Of a stretch of DNA of 64,000 bases, positions 52,684 through 62,993 are shown piece after piece (the first letter of the stretch is position 1; each line of letters opens with the position of its first letter). The translations under genes and the position numbers were made by a program. Under the pieces are notes generated by a model. It saw only the letters and a program-made list of their open reading frames with translations. It searched no databases and was not told the origin of the DNA. Source of the stretch: Albimonas pacifica (GTDB lineage: Bacteria > Pseudomonadota > Alphaproteobacteria > Rhodobacterales > Rhodobacteraceae); assembly GCF_900113695.1 (NCBI RefSeq), contig NZ_FOQH01000005.1:248001-312000 (forward strand). The letters are read 5' to 3'.

Positions 52684-55470
52684 TCAGCCCTCGTCGGAGG
52701 GCGCTTCGGGGGCGGGGCCTTCGCGGCCCTCGGGGCCGGGCTCGGGCTCGTTCGCCTCGGCGATCCAGGCGACCGAGACCACGGTCTCGTCCGGGGCCGC
52801 GTTCAGCACCCTCACCCCGCCCGCGGTGCGCGAGCGCAGCGAGATCCCGTTGACCGGGCAGCGGATCGACTGGCCCTTGTCGGTCGCCAGCATGATCTGG
52901 TCGTCCATCTGCACCGGGAAGGCCGCCGCGATGGGACCGCCGCGCTGGGCCTTGTCCATGCAGCCCACGCCCTGGCCGCCGCGGCCGCGGGTGGGATAGT
53001 CCATGGACGAGCTCAGCTTGCCCTGGCCCCGCTCGGTGATGGTGAGGATGATCTCCTCGGCCGCCGACATCTCGGTGATCCGCTCGGCCGAGATGGCGAC
53101 GTCGGCCACGGCCTCCTCGTCGCTCTCGTCGCCGGGCTCCTCGGCGTCGGCCTGGGCGGTGGCGCGCTTCCACTTGATGTAGGCCTGCCGCTCCTCCGGC
53201 GTCGCCTCGAAGTGGCGCAGCACCGCCATCGAGACCACGCGGTCGCCCGAGGCGAGGCGGATGCCCCGCACGCCGGTCGACTCGCGGCCCTTGAAGACGC
53301 GGACCTCCGGCACGGGGAAGCGGATCGCCTTGCCCATCGCCGTGACCAGGAAGAAGTCGAAGCTCTCGTCGCAGATATGGGCGCGGACCAGGCTGACCCC
53401 CTCGGGCACGCGCATGGCGATCTTGCCGTTGCGCATGACGTTGGTGAAGTCGGACAGGGCGTTGCGCCGCACGTCGCCCGCAGAGGTCGCGAAGACGATC
53501 TGCAGGTTCTCCCACTCCGCCTCGGGCTTGTCGACGGGCATCACCGCCGCGATCCCGGTGCCGGGCGAGATCGGCAGCACGTTGACGATGGCCTTGCCGC
53601 GCGCCGCGCGCCCGCCCGAGGGCAGCTGCCAGGTCTTGAGCTTGTAGACCATGCCGTCGGTGGTGAAGATCAGCAGCGGGGTATGGGTGTTGGCCACGAA
53701 CAGCGTGGTCACCACGTCCTCGTCCTTGGTGGACATCGAGGACAGGCCCTTCCCGCCCCGCGCCTGGGAGCGGTAGTCCACCAGCGGCGTGCGCTTGATG
53801 TAGCCCTGCGCGGTGATGGTGACGACCATGTCCTCGCGCTCGATCAGGTCCTCGTCGTCGAGCTCGCCGTCGTAGTCCACGAACTGGGTGCGGCGGGGGG
53901 AGGGGAAGGCCTCCTGCACCTCGCGCAGCTCGGTGCGGATGATGTCGAGGATCCGCTCGCGGCTGGCCAGGATCTCGAGATACTCGCGGATCTTGGCGGC
54001 CAGCTCCTCCAGCTCGTCGGTGACTTCCTGCACGCCGATGGCGGTCAGGCGCTGCAGGCGCAGGTCGAGGATGGCGCGGGCCTGCACCTCGGACAGCCGG
54101 TAGGTGCCGTCGTCGGCGACCTTGAACAGCGGATCGTCGATCAGGCGGATGTAGTCCGCGATTTCATGGGCGGGCCAGTCGCGCTCCATCAGGCGGGCGC
54201 GGGCGGTGGCCGGGTCGGGGGAGGAGCGGATCATCCGCACCACCTCGTCCACGTTCGACACCGCGACCGCCAGGCCGCACAGAATATGGGCGCGGTCGCG
54301 GGCCTTGCGCAGCTCGAACGCGGTCCGGCGCGCCACCACTTCCTCGCGGAAGGAGATGAAGCTGGTCAGGATCTTCTTGAGATCGAGCTGCTCCGGCCGC
54401 CCGCCGTTCAGCGCCAGGATGTTGCAGCCGAACGAGGTCTGCAGCGGCGTGTAGCGGAACAGCTGGTTCAGGACCACGTCCGGGGTCGCGTCGCGCTTGA
54501 GCTCCACCACCACGCGGATGCCCTGCCGGTCGCTCTCGTCGGCGACCGAGGAGATGCCCTCGATGCGCTTGTCGCGAGCGAGCTCGGCGATGCGCTCGAT
54601 CATCGTGGCCTTGTTCACCTGGTAGGGGATCTCGTCCACGACGATGGCGAAGCGGTCCTTTCGGATCTCCTCGATATGGGTCTTGGCGCGCATCAGCACC
54701 GAGCCCTTGCCGGTGTGATAGGCCTTGCGCGCGCCGCCGCGGCCGAGGATCAGGCCGCCGGTGGGGAAGTCGGGCCCGGGGATGTATTCGATGAGATCGG
54801 AGATCTCGAGCTCGGGGTTGTCGATCAGCGCCAGCGTGCCGTCGATGACCTCGCCGAGGTTGTGGGGCGGGATGTTGGTGGCCATGCCCACCGCGATGCC
54901 GCCGGCGCCGTTGACCAGCAGGTTGGGGAAGCGGGCGGGCAGGACGGTCGGCTCGCGGTCCTGGCCGTCGTAGTTGGCGACGAAGTCGACGGTGTCCTTC
55001 TCGATGTCGTCGAGGATGGACAGCGCGATCTTGCGCATCCGCACTTCGGTGTAGCGCATGGCCGCGGGCTTGTCCCCGTCCATGGAGCCGAAGTTGCCCT
55101 GGCCGTCGAGGAGCGGCATGCGCATGGAGAAGTCCTGCGCGAGCCGGACCAGCGCGTCGTAGATCGCCGCGTCGCCATGCGGGTGATACTTGCCCATCAC
55201 GTCCGAGACGGGGCGGGCGGACTTGCGATAGGGCTTGTCGTGCGTGTTCCCGGTCTCGTGCATCGCGTAGAGGATGCGCCGGTGCACGGGCTTGAGCCCG
55301 TCGCGCAGGTCGGGCAGGGCGCGGGAGACGATGACCGACATGGCGTAGTCGAGGTAGGAGCGTTTCATCTCCTCCTCGACGGCGATCACGGGGCCGTCGT
55401 AGCTGGATCGGCGAGGCGGTTCCCCCCCGGTCTCGGGGGCGTCCTCGGGCGGTTCCTGATCGTCGGTCAA
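52684..55470 (-). CDS. gyrA: DNA gyrase subunit A
   Basis: 928-aa DNA-cleaving subunit of gyrase. The N-terminal breakage-reunion domain starts [17 protein letters not shown], with the [22 protein letters not shown] (about 96-113) and the catalytic Tyr in [10 protein letters not shown] (about 135-144). A coiled tower domain precedes the C-terminal six-bladed wrapping domain, whose gyrA-box reads QARGGKG. The residue matching E. coli Ser83 is Ala, as in several alphaproteobacteria; Asp87 is kept. An acidic insert ([17 protein letters not shown]) lies near residue 780. It is read convergently with the DUF3309 gene. Confidence 0.97.
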   Translation of the reverse strand: MTDDQEPPEDAPETGGEPPRRSSYDGPVIAVEEEMKRSYLDYAMSVIVSRALPDLRDGLKPVHRRILYAMHETGNTHDKPYRKSARPVSDVMGKYHPHGDAAIYDALVRLAQDFSMRMPLLDGQGNFGSMDGDKPAAMRYTEVRMRKIALSILDDIEKDTVDFVANYDGQDREPTVLPARFPNLLVNGAGGIAVGMATNIPPHNLGEVIDGTLALIDNPELEISDLIEYIPGPDFPTGGLILGRGGARKAYHTGKGSVLMRAKTHIEEIRKDRFAIVVDEIPYQVNKATMIERIAELARDKRIEGISSVADESDRQGIRVVVELKRDATPDVVLNQLFRYTPLQTSFGCNILALNGGRPEQLDLKKILTSFISFREEVVARRTAFELRKARDRAHILCGLAVAVSNVDEVVRMIRSSPDPATARARLMERDWPAHEIADYIRLIDDPLFKVADDGTYRLSEVQARAILDLRLQRLTAIGVQEVTDELEELAAKIREYLEILASRERILDIIRTELREVQEAFPSPRRTQFVDYDGELDDEDLIEREDMVVTITAQGYIKRTPLVDYRSQARGGKGLSSMSTKDEDVVTTLFVANTHTPLLIFTTDGMVYKLKTWQLPSGGRAARGKAIVNVLPISPGTGIAAVMPVDKPEAEWENLQIVFATSAGDVRRNALSDFTNVMRNGKIAMRVPEGVSLVRAHICDESFDFFLVTAMGKAIRFPVPEVRVFKGRESTGVRGIRLASGDRVVSMAVLRHFEATPEERQAYIKWKRATAQADAEEPGDESDEEAVADVAISAERITEMSAAEEIILTITERGQGKLSSSMDYPTRGRGGQGVGCMDKAQRGGPIAAAFPVQMDDQIMLATDKGQSIRCPVNGISLRSRTAGGVRVLNAAPDETVVSVAWIAEANEPEPGPEGREGPAPEAPSDEG

Positions 55471-55721
55471 CGGCTGCCTGCTGTCGCTCTGTTCTTGGTG
55501 CGGACGTTGTAGCGGGCGGGGCGGGGAAGGGCAATCGGAGGGGGCCCGATCGGCGGCGTCCGGGGCGCTTTTCCAGCGACTTCGGGCGGGATCGGCGGGC
55601 GCGGCGCCCCGGAGCGGGACTTGACCGGCCGCTCTCGCCCCCGGAGAAGGTCTGCGGTCCGCCGCCGGCGGTCCGCGGCGCGCGTCCCTGCCTGCGCCGG
55701 CCTCGACCGGAGGAGCCCGGC

Positions 55722-56681
55722 TTGTCGCGAAACCTCGCCGTCGATGCGCTGCGCCTGCTGCTGGCGGCGATGGTCGTGGGGCTGCACGCCCACGCGCTGT
55801 CCGAGGTCTCGGACCTCGCCGGGCAACTGATGTGGAACGGGCTGTTCCGGCTGGCCGTGCCGGGCTTCTTCGTGCTGAACGGCTGGTTCCTGCACGAGGC
55901 CGCGCAGCGGCCCGGCGGCGGCGGTCGCTGGCTGCGGCGGATCGCGGGGATCTACCTGGCGTGGTCGGCGATCTACGCCTGCTTCTGGATCGGGACCGAG
56001 CCGCTGGACCTTGCGCGCGCGGTCGAGATCGCGGGCCGCGCGCTCTTCGGCTGGGGGCACCTGTGGTATCTCGCGGCGGCGGCGCCGGCGGGGGCGCTGC
56101 TGCTGGCGCTGCGCGGGGTCCCGGGGCGGGGGCTGGCGGCGCTCGGCGCCGCGCTGTTCCTGGCGGGCTGGGGGGTGCAGCTGGCGTTCCTGTTCCGCCC
56201 GCCGTCGCTCGCGGGCGGCTGGGCGGACGTCTCGACGTTCTGGATCACGCGCAACGCGCTGACGGTGGGGCTGCCGTTCATGGCGCTCGGCTGGGCGGCG
56301 CGGGCAGGGGGCTGGGAAAGGGCGATCCCCGGGCGGGTCCTGGCGCTGGTGCTGGCCGGCGGGCTGGCGGCGATGGCGGCGGAGTCCGTGCTGACGCTCG
56401 GGCGGTTCGGTCCCGCGGGCTCGCTTGACCTGTTGCTGGGACTGGCCGCGGCGGCGCCGGCCGCGGCGCTGCTGGCGCTGCGGTCGAGCCGACGCGCCGC
56501 CAGTGGCCGGATCGCCGAGGTCGCCACAATGGTCTACCTGGTGCACGTCCCGGTCGTGCTCTGGGCCAAGCATGGTCTCGGCCTGTCGCCGACCGGGGCG
56601 TTCCTGGCCGCGCTGGTCGTAACCGCGGCCCTGGCCCTGCCGCTGTCGGCGCTGGCGCGCCGGCTGCGGATCCCGGTCTGA
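55722..56681 (+). CDS. Acyltransferase family 3 membrane protein
   Basis: 319-aa integral membrane acyltransferase (OafA/NolL-like, about ten TM helices), likely O-acylating a surface polysaccharide. [23 protein letters not shown] at the N-terminus carries the conserved Asp-x-x-Arg and the His of the active site; [14 protein letters not shown] and [13 protein letters not shown] follow. The start is TTG at 55722, chosen because GGAGGAG lies six bases upstream and no ATG precedes the conserved first helix. It stands alone, ending six bases from hpt (convergent). Confidence 0.85.
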   Translation: MSRNLAVDALRLLLAAMVVGLHAHALSEVSDLAGQLMWNGLFRLAVPGFFVLNGWFLHEAAQRPGGGGRWLRRIAGIYLAWSAIYACFWIGTEPLDLARAVEIAGRALFGWGHLWYLAAAAPAGALLLALRGVPGRGLAALGAALFLAGWGVQLAFLFRPPSLAGGWADVSTFWITRNALTVGLPFMALGWAARAGGWERAIPGRVLALVLAGGLAAMAAESVLTLGRFGPAGSLDLLLGLAAAAPAAALLALRSSRRAASGRIAEVATMVYLVHVPVVLWAKHGLGLSPTGAFLAALVVTAALALPLSALARRLRIPV

Positions 56682-56687
56682 GCGGCG

Positions 56688-57278
56688 TCAGACGAAGCGG
56701 ACCTTGCCGATGAAGCTCAGGTTGCGGTTCCGCTGCGCATAGTCGATCCCATACCCCACCACGAACTCGTCCGGGATCGTGAAGCCGACGAAGCGCGCCT
56801 TCACCTCCGCCTCGCGGCGCGAGGGCTTGTCGAGCAGGGCGCAGACCTCCAGCCGGCGGGGCTTGCGGGCCTCGAGCAGGTGCAGGACGTGGTGCAGGGT
56901 GAAACCGGTGTCGACGATGTCCTCGACCACCAGCACGTCGCGGCCCTCGATCTCGCCGCGCAGGTCCTTGAGGATGCGCACCTCGCGCGAGGACGACATG
57001 GCGTTGCCGTAGGAGGAGGCCTCGATGAAGTCGACCTCCAGCGGCAGGTCCAGCTCGCGCGCGAGGTCGGCGATGAACACGAAGGAGCCGCGCAGCAGGC
57101 CCACCACGATCAGCTTCTCGGTGCCGCCGAAATGCGCCTCGATCTCGTCGGCCAGCGCCTCGACCCGGGCGGCGATGGACTTCGCCGAGATCATCTGGTC
57201 GATCACGTAGGGCTTGCCGTCGGGGCCCGCCTGGGTCCGCTGGCCGGTCGCCTCGGCGCCGGTCTGGCTCTGGGTCAT
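56688..57278 (-). CDS. hpt: Hypoxanthine phosphoribosyltransferase
   Basis: Purine salvage enzyme converting hypoxanthine and guanine to IMP and GMP. 196 aa. Key motifs: [16 protein letters not shown] (PPi loop), [12 protein letters not shown] (flexible loop), the PRPP-binding [15 protein letters not shown] (about 114-128) and [25 protein letters not shown]. The N-terminal 20 residues are an unusual Gln/Thr/Ala extension. Convergent with the acyltransferase gene and divergent from the RatA/COQ10 gene. Confidence 0.95.
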   Translation of the reverse strand: MTQSQTGAEATGQRTQAGPDGKPYVIDQMISAKSIAARVEALADEIEAHFGGTEKLIVVGLLRGSFVFIADLARELDLPLEVDFIEASSYGNAMSSSREVRILKDLRGEIEGRDVLVVEDIVDTGFTLHHVLHLLEARKPRRLEVCALLDKPSRREAEVKARFVGFTIPDEFVVGYGIDYAQRNRNLSFIGKVRFV

Positions 57279-57400
57279 GCGCGTCTCCCTCGCTGGCCGC
57301 GGGGGACCCTACGCGGGCCCGCGCGCGGGCGCAAAGGGAGAGGCGTTGCGACGATCCGTCCCCCTCGCTCGGAGGCGGGTCGTAAACTAGGACTTCCCCC

Positions 57401-57859
57401 ATGCCGACGCATGCCGAAAAACGCGTGATGCCCTACAGCGCCGACCAGATGTACGCGCTGATCGCGGACGTGCGCGCCTATCCCGAGTTCCTGCCCTGGT
57501 GCTCCGCCTGCCGCATCCGCAAGCGCGAGGAGCGCGAGGACGGGTCCGAGCGGATCGAGGCGGACCTGGTGATCTCCTTCAAGGTGTTCCGCGAGCGCTT
57601 CGGCAGCCGCGTGGACCTCTACCCCGACGAGCGGCGGATCGACGTGGCCTATCTGGACGGGCCGTTCCGCTATCTCAACAACCACTGGACCTTCCGCCCG
57701 GTGGACGCGGGCAGCTGCGAGGTCGATTTCTTCGTGGACTTCGAGTTCAAGTCGATCGTGCTGCAGAAGCTGATCGGCGTGGTGTTCAACGAGGCGATGC
57801 AGCGCATCGTGCGCGCCTTCGAGCAGCGCGCCGCCGTGCTCTACGGCCCGAAGGCCTAG
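57401..57859 (+). CDS. RatA/COQ10-type START-domain protein
   Basis: 152 aa, cytoplasmic, a single polyketide cyclase/START-like domain: YSADQMYALIADVRAYPEFLPWCSACRI, LVISFKVFRERFGSRVDL, DGPFRYLNNHWTF, VDFFVDFEFKSIVLQKLIGVVFNEAMQRIVRAFEQRA. In alphaproteobacteria this family is best viewed as the COQ10 homologue that assists ubiquinone in respiration; the RatA ribosome-association toxin name comes from E. coli. No RatB partner is next to it, which favours the quinone role. Divergent from hpt with 122 bp between. Confidence 0.9.
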   Translation: MPTHAEKRVMPYSADQMYALIADVRAYPEFLPWCSACRIRKREEREDGSERIEADLVISFKVFRERFGSRVDLYPDERRIDVAYLDGPFRYLNNHWTFRPVDAGSCEVDFFVDFEFKSIVLQKLIGVVFNEAMQRIVRAFEQRAAVLYGPKA

Positions 57860-57957
57860 CCGCAGCGGGGGCGCCGCGCCACGCGCCCGCCCGGGGCCGG
57901 CCGCTCGCCCGCGGCGCGGGCCCGGCGGGGCGCCGCGGGGCGGGCGGGCGCCCGGCC

Positions 57958-58455
57958 TCAGCCGAGCGCCTCCTTCAGCATCCCCAGCGCATGGCGCACG
58001 GTCGCCGCGCGCACCGCGCCGCGCCCCAGCGCTCCGAACTGCTCGGTGTGCGCCCGCGCTCCCGCCGCGTCGGCGACCGCGAAGCTGACCATGCCCTCGG
58101 GCTTCGGCCCCGAGGCGCCGGGCCCCGCGATGCCGGTCACGGCCACCGCGAGCTGGGCGCGCGACTTCTCCAGCGCCCCCGCCGCCATCGCCGCCGCGGT
58201 GGCGTCCGAGACCGCCCCATGTTCCTTGAGCACGGCCCGGGGCACGCCCAGCACCTCCGTCTTTGCGGCGTTCGAATAGGTCACGAAGGCCCGCTCGGCG
58301 ACCGTGGACGAGCCCGCCACCGCGGTCAGCGCCCCGAAGATCAGCCCGCCGGTGCAGCTCTCGGCGGTGACGATCATCACCCCCTTCGCCCTGGCGCGGT
58401 CCAGCACCTCCGCCGCCAGCTCCATGACATCCTCGGGAAAGAAGTCGTCGGTCAT
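57958..58455 (-). CDS. pncC: Nicotinamide-nucleotide amidase, CinA C-terminal domain (PncC)
   Basis: 165-aa stand-alone CinA C-terminal domain that deamidates NMN to nicotinate mononucleotide. TAESCTGGLIFGALTAVAGSS (about 40-60) carries the catalytic Ser and signature, AVAVTGIAGPGASGPKPEGMVSFAV (about 107-131) is the second conserved block. The MoCF-like N-terminal half of full CinA is absent, as is normal for this group. The start is the ATG at 58455. The remnant repeat follows upstream. Confidence 0.92.
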   Translation of the reverse strand: MTDDFFPEDVMELAAEVLDRARAKGVMIVTAESCTGGLIFGALTAVAGSSTVAERAFVTYSNAAKTEVLGVPRAVLKEHGAVSDATAAAMAAGALEKSRAQLAVAVTGIAGPGASGPKPEGMVSFAVADAAGARAHTEQFGALGRGAVRAATVRHALGMLKEALG

Positions 58456-58544
58456 CTTTCAGTCCGCCTCTCGCGCCGGCCGTTTCCTCTGGCGCGCACC
58501 AGACCACGCCCGCGCCCGGGCGCCAACGCCCGCGGCTCCCGCAA

Positions 58545-58654
58545 AGCGCCTGTTCTTTGGTGAGTCAGGAGCCCGCCGGAGGCTCCGCCTTCTGCAGTCC
58601 CGGCGAGCCCTCGCCCACAGGCGCCCCCCCGCCAAGCCCGCCCGCAGGGCGCCT
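58545..58654 (-). repeat. Remnant of the palindromic repeat lacking the core
   Basis: Orientation as in copy 2. CGCAAAGCGCCTGTTCT, identical to the start of copy 2, passes straight into TTGGTGAGTCAGGAGCCCGCCGGAGGCTC, the conserved flank, and ends with the module AAGCCCGCCCGCAGGGCGCCTG. The whole inner palindrome (about 160 bp) is absent. The join falls at the TGTTCT/AGAACA direct repeats that bound the core in the full copies. It lies between pncC and alaS. Confidence 0.9.
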
Positions 58655-58689
58655 GTAGACCGCTCGCCCCCGCCGCCGCCGGAAATGCA

Positions 58690-58720
58690 AAGGGCGGGGG
58701 CGTCTCCGCCCCCGCCCCTT
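58690..58720 (-). terminator. Intrinsic terminator of alaS
   Basis: AAGGGCGGGGGCG-TCT-CCGCCCCCGCCCCTT; on the minus strand it ends in TTTGCATTTCC. It lies 22 bases after the alaS stop. Confidence 0.8.
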
Positions 58721-58741
58721 CTCGCAAGGTCGTGGAGGGGG

Positions 58742-61399
58742 TCAGCCGAGCGCCGCCCGCACCGCCTCTTCCACCGCCTTCAGCGCCGCCGGGGCGCCGT
58801 CGCCGTCGGGGCCGCCGGTCTGGGCCATCTCGGGCCGCCCGCCGCCGCCCTTGGCGCCGAGGCTTGGGGCCGCCGCGCGGACCAGGGTCACGGCGTCGAT
58901 GCGGTCGGTGAAGGCCTTCGAGACGCCGATCACGATCGACCCCTTGCCGTCCGACTTCGCCGCCAGCGCCGCCACGCCGGGCGCCTGGGCCAGGAGCTCG
59001 TCGACCGCGGACTTCATCTCCCTGGGGTTCAGCCCCTCGACCTCGCGCAGGGTCAGGGCCACGTCGCCGATCATCTCGACCTGCGCGCCGCCGCCGCCGG
59101 TGGCGAGCTTCTTCTTGGCCTCGGCGAGCTCGCGCTCCAGCGCCCGGCGCTCGGCGCTCAGCGCCTCGATGCGGCCGGCGATCTCGTCGGGGGTGGCGTG
59201 GAGCGCGGCGCCGGCCCCTGCGACGATGGCCGACTGGCGGGCGACGAAGGCCTCGGCGGCCTCGTGGGCCACGGCCTCGATCCGGCGCACGCCGGCGGCG
59301 GCGCCTTCATCGCGCAGCATTTTGAAGAAGCCGATCTGGCCGGTGTTCCTCACATGGGTGCCGCCGCAGAGCTCGATCGACCAGGGGTGGTTCTCGCCCT
59401 GGTCGGTGCCGCCCATCGAGACCACGCGGACCTCGTCGCCGTATTTCTCGCCGAAAAGCGCGCGGGCGCCGGACTGGCGGGCCTCGTCGATGGGCATCAC
59501 CCGGGTCTCGACGGGCGAGCAGGCGCGGATGCGGGCGTTCACCTCGCGCTCCACGTCCGCGATCTCCTCGGCCGAGATCGGGCCGCCGTGGGAGATGTCG
59601 AAGCGCAGCCGGTCGGGGGCCACCAGCGAGCCCTTCTGGGAGATGTGGTCGCCCAGCCGGCGCCGCAGCGCCTCGTGCAGGAGGTGGGTGGCGGAGTGGT
59701 GGGCGCAGAGCGCGTCGCGCCGGTCGCGGCCGACCTGGAGGGTCGCGCTCTCGCCCACGCGGACCACATGCGCGTCGTCGGCGGCGATGCGGCAGACGTG
59801 GACATAGACGCCGTCGGCGCGCTTGAGCGTGTCGGTCACCTCCAGCGTCAGGCCCTTGCCGATCGAGATCGTGCCCTGGTCGCCCTGCTGGCCGCCCTGT
59901 TCGGCGTAGAACGGGGTCTGGTTGAAGACCGCCTCGAAGGGCTCGAAGCCGGAGACGGACTCGACCTCCTCGCCGTCCTTCACGAGCGCGACCAGCGTGG
60001 CGCCGGCGCGGGTGTCGGCGTAGCCGAGGAACTCGGTCGGGCCGACCCGGTCGCGGATGTCGTACCAGACCTTGAGGTTCGCGGCGTCGCCGGTGCCCGA
60101 CCAGGCGGCGCGGGCCTTGGCCTTCTGCTCGGCCATGGCGACGTCGTAGCCGTCCTGGTCGACCTCGCGGTCGCGGCCGCGCAGGATGTCGGCGGTCAGA
60201 TCCAGCGGGAAGCCGTAGGTGTCGTAGAGCTTGAAGGCGGTGTCGCCGGGCAGCTTCTCGCCCTCGGCCAGGCCCTCGATCTCGGCGTCCAGCAGCTTCA
60301 GGCCGCGGTCGAGGGTGGCCTTGAAACGCTCTTCTTCGGCGCGGAGCGTCTCCTTGATCAGGCCCTCGGCCTCGCGGAGCTCCGTGTAGTGGCCGCCCAT
60401 CAGGTCGATCAGGGCCGGGGCCAGCCGGTGCATCAGCGGGTCCTTCGCGCCCAGCATGTGGGCGTGGCGCATGCCGCGACGCATGATCCGGCGCAGGACG
60501 TAGCCGCGCCCCTCGTTGGAGGGAAGCACGCCCTCGGCGATCAGGAACGAGGCGCAGCGCAGGTGGTCGGCGATCACCCGGTGCGAGGTCACCATCGGCC
60601 CGTTCGCCGCCTGGCCGGTCAGGTCGGCCGAGGCCGCGATGATCGGCGTGAACAGGTCGGTGTCGTAGTTGTTGTGCTTGCCCTGCAGGATCGTGGTGAC
60701 CCGCTCGAGCCCCATGCCGGTGTCGATCGAGGGCTTCGGCAGCGGGGTCGAGGAGCCGTCCGCATGCGTCTCGAACTGCATGAAGACGAGGTTCCAGAAC
60801 TCGATGAACCGGTCGCCGTCCTCCTCGGGGGAGCCCGGAGGGCCGCCCCAGACCTCGGGGCCGTGGTCGTAGAAGAGCTCGGAGCACGGGCCGTTGGGGC
60901 CGGTGTCGCCCATCCGCCACCAGTTGTCGTCGGAGTCGATGCGGATGATGCGCTCGTCGGGCAGGCCCGCGATCTTCTTCCACAGCTGCGCCGCCTCGTC
61001 GTCGGTCGCGTGAACGGTGACGAGGATCTTCTCCTTCGGGAGGCCGAAGACCTGGGTGGACACTGTCCAGGCCTGCTCGATCGCGACGTCCTTGAAGTAG
61101 TCGCCGAAGGAGAAATTGCCCAGCATCTCGAAGAAGGTGTGGTGGCGGGCGGTGTAGCCGACGTTGTCGAGATCGTTGTGCTTGCCGCCGGCGCGCACCG
61201 ACTTCTGGGAGGTGGTGGCGCGGGAATAGGGGCGCGTCTCCAGCCCGGTGAACACGTCCTTGAACTGGACCATGCCCGAGTTGGTGAACATCAGCGAGGG
61301 GTCGTTGCGCGGCACGATGGGCGAGGAGGGCACGACCTGGTGGTCGCGGCTCTCGAAGAAACCCAGGAAGTCGGACCGGATCTGGTTGCCGGAAATCAT
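58742..61399 (-). CDS. alaS: Alanine-tRNA ligase
   Basis: Class II aminoacyl-tRNA synthetase charging tRNA-Ala, with editing activity. 885 aa: catalytic core from [41 protein letters not shown], class II motifs including [21 protein letters not shown] and GMGLERV; an editing domain with [11 protein letters not shown] (zinc HxxxH) and [10 protein letters not shown]; and a C-terminal oligomerisation (DHHA1) region ending [15 protein letters not shown]. The ATG at 61399 is 10 bases after GGAG. Monocistronic, with a clear terminator. recA, which often precedes alaS in alphaproteobacteria, is not within view. Confidence 0.98.
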   Translation of the reverse strand: MISGNQIRSDFLGFFESRDHQVVPSSPIVPRNDPSLMFTNSGMVQFKDVFTGLETRPYSRATTSQKSVRAGGKHNDLDNVGYTARHHTFFEMLGNFSFGDYFKDVAIEQAWTVSTQVFGLPKEKILVTVHATDDEAAQLWKKIAGLPDERIIRIDSDDNWWRMGDTGPNGPCSELFYDHGPEVWGGPPGSPEEDGDRFIEFWNLVFMQFETHADGSSTPLPKPSIDTGMGLERVTTILQGKHNNYDTDLFTPIIAASADLTGQAANGPMVTSHRVIADHLRCASFLIAEGVLPSNEGRGYVLRRIMRRGMRHAHMLGAKDPLMHRLAPALIDLMGGHYTELREAEGLIKETLRAEEERFKATLDRGLKLLDAEIEGLAEGEKLPGDTAFKLYDTYGFPLDLTADILRGRDREVDQDGYDVAMAEQKAKARAAWSGTGDAANLKVWYDIRDRVGPTEFLGYADTRAGATLVALVKDGEEVESVSGFEPFEAVFNQTPFYAEQGGQQGDQGTISIGKGLTLEVTDTLKRADGVYVHVCRIAADDAHVVRVGESATLQVGRDRRDALCAHHSATHLLHEALRRRLGDHISQKGSLVAPDRLRFDISHGGPISAEEIADVEREVNARIRACSPVETRVMPIDEARQSGARALFGEKYGDEVRVVSMGGTDQGENHPWSIELCGGTHVRNTGQIGFFKMLRDEGAAAGVRRIEAVAHEAAEAFVARQSAIVAGAGAALHATPDEIAGRIEALSAERRALERELAEAKKKLATGGGGAQVEMIGDVALTLREVEGLNPREMKSAVDELLAQAPGVAALAAKSDGKGSIVIGVSKAFTDRIDAVTLVRAAAPSLGAKGGGGRPEMAQTGGPDGDGAPAALKAVEEAVRAALG

Positions 61400-61511
61400 G
61401 CGTGTCGCGCTCCGTGTCGTGTCGCGGCGTCTGAGGCGGTCGGGCGCATGGCTGCGCGCGCGGATGTGTAGGGCCGGGGGGACGCAGGAGCAAGAGGGGG
61501 GCGGGGGGAGG

Positions 61512-61531
61512 AGGCGCCCTGCGGGCGGGCA
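61512..61531 (+). repeat. Solo copy of the repeat end motif
   Basis: AGGCGCCCTGCGGGCGGGCAT, in the gap between alaS and acpS, matches the first 19 bases of the flank of copies 1 and 4 but has no palindrome beside it. A similar solo motif is at 29301-29319. A shorter GCGCCCTGCGGGCG also occurs near 62852. Confidence 0.7.
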
Positions 61532-61611
61532 TGGGCCCGGATCGGGCCATGTCGCGGTCCCCAAGGGGGCACCGGCGGGGACGGGGGCGGCGCGGGGCTC
61601 CGCGGCGGGGG

Positions 61612-62043
61612 TCAGCCGCGGGTGGGGTAGGGGGGCTGGGGGTGGTCGGCAGGCAGCGCCTCGATCACCACGAAGGCTTGGGCGTAGGGCTGGTCGTCGG
61701 TCATCGTCACGTGGATCCGGCCTTCCCAGCCCGCGGGGACGAGGGAGAGGAACCGCTGCTTGGCGCCGCCGGTCAGGATCATGGTGGGCTGGCCGGTGGG
61801 CAGGTTCGCGACCCCCATCTCGCGCCAGGCGACGCCCATGCGCAGGCCGGTGCCCAGCGCCTTGGAGCAGGCCTCCTTCGCCGCCCAGCGCTTGGCGTAG
61901 GAGGCGGCGCGCTCCTTGCGGCGCTCGGAGCGGGCCTGCTCGATCTCGGTGAACACGCGCTGCACGAAGCGGTCGCCGAAGCGGTCCAGCGTCTTCTGGA
62001 TGCGGCGGATGTCGGCGAGGTCGGATCCGAGGCCGATGATCAT
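61612..62043 (-). CDS. acpS: Holo-[acyl-carrier-protein] synthase
   Basis: Transfers 4'-phosphopantetheine from CoA to acyl carrier protein. 143 aa; [15 protein letters not shown] (Mg-binding Asp8) and [16 protein letters not shown] (Glu of the K-E-A motif) are intact. It lacks the usual pdxJ/lepB/rnc neighbours of this gene in many Rhodobacterales. The ATG at 62043 lies 61 bases after the LysE-family gene stop, so they may be co-transcribed. Confidence 0.93.
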   Translation of the reverse strand: MIIGLGSDLADIRRIQKTLDRFGDRFVQRVFTEIEQARSERRKERAASYAKRWAAKEACSKALGTGLRMGVAWREMGVANLPTGQPTMILTGGAKQRFLSLVPAGWEGRIHVTMTDDQPYAQAFVVIEALPADHPQPPYPTRG

Positions 62044-62104
62044 GGGCAGAGCTCCGGGCAGGGGGCGGAGGGCGGCCGCGGGCGGGCCGGCGCCCGCGCG
62101 GGGG

Positions 62105-62731
62105 TCATCGCGAGAGGCTGCCGGTCAGCAGCGCCGCGCCGGCGGCGGCGAAAAGGACGGCGAAGCCCCCCTCGAGCCAGCGGCGCAGGCGGGCGTAGAC
62201 GGCCCGGGCGCGGCGGGTGGAGAAGGCGAGCGCGAAGCCGGGGAACAGGATCGCGCCGCAGGTGGCGGTGGTCAGCGCCACCTCGGCCAGCGCCAGCGGC
62301 GGGGCGGCCGGGTCCACGACCAGCGCGAAGAGCGAGCCGAAGAAGAGGATCGCCTTGGGGTTGGCGAGGTGCATGAAGAGGCCCCGCCGCCAGGCGCGGC
62401 GCAGGTCGCGCCCGTCGACCGCGCGCGCCGCGGGCGGCGTCGCGCGCGCGGCGTTGCGCGCCGAGATCCAGGCGAGGCGCATGAGGTAGGCCGCGCCGGC
62501 GTAGCGCACGACCTCCAGCATCCAGGCGTTGGCGAGCATCACCGCCGACATCCCCAGCGCCGCCGCGAGGCACCAGGTCACCGACCCGCACCACACCCCC
62601 GCCGCGAGCGCCAGCGCCGCCCGCCGCCCCGAGGCCATGGCGGTGGCGCTGATCGCCATCACCGAGGGGCCGGGCGAGAGCACGGTGGCGGAATAGATCG
62701 CGGCGATCATCAGCAGGTCGGAGAAGGGCAT
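62105..62731 (-). CDS. LysE/RhtB family amino-acid exporter
   Basis: 208-aa inner-membrane exporter with about six TM helices. The family signature is seen in [42 protein letters not shown] near the N-terminus, and [21 protein letters not shown] near 120-140. The specific amino acid cannot be told. The ATG at 62731 is the earliest in a sensible frame. A two-gene unit with acpS is possible. Confidence 0.9.
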   Translation of the reverse strand: MPFSDLLMIAAIYSATVLSPGPSVMAISATAMASGRRAALALAAGVWCGSVTWCLAAALGMSAVMLANAWMLEVVRYAGAAYLMRLAWISARNAARATPPAARAVDGRDLRRAWRRGLFMHLANPKAILFFGSLFALVVDPAAPPLALAEVALTTATCGAILFPGFALAFSTRRARAVYARLRRWLEGGFAVLFAAAGAALLTGSLSR

Positions 62732-62993
62732 CGGGACGCTCGGCGACGCCGGCGGCAGCCGGCCGGGAGGGAGGCGCAGCGTGGCAGCCGGGCGCAGGCG
62801 CGGCAAGGGGGGCGCTGCGAGCGGCGGGCGCCGGGGGCTTGTCGGACCTCGGCGCCCTGCGGGCGCCGTCGGCCCGCCCGCCCCCGGCTTGCGCCGGGAT
62901 CCCCCGGTCCGCCCGGCGCGGGCCGCGCGCGGAAGCTCCGCGTCCGGTCCGGGCGGGAGCGGGGGGAGGGGTCGGGGGCGGGCCGCGGTCGGC

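Noticed and set aside
57401-57859. RatA toxin of a toxin-antitoxin pair
   Set aside because: No RatB-like partner is adjacent, and the family in alphaproteobacteria fits a COQ10-type role.
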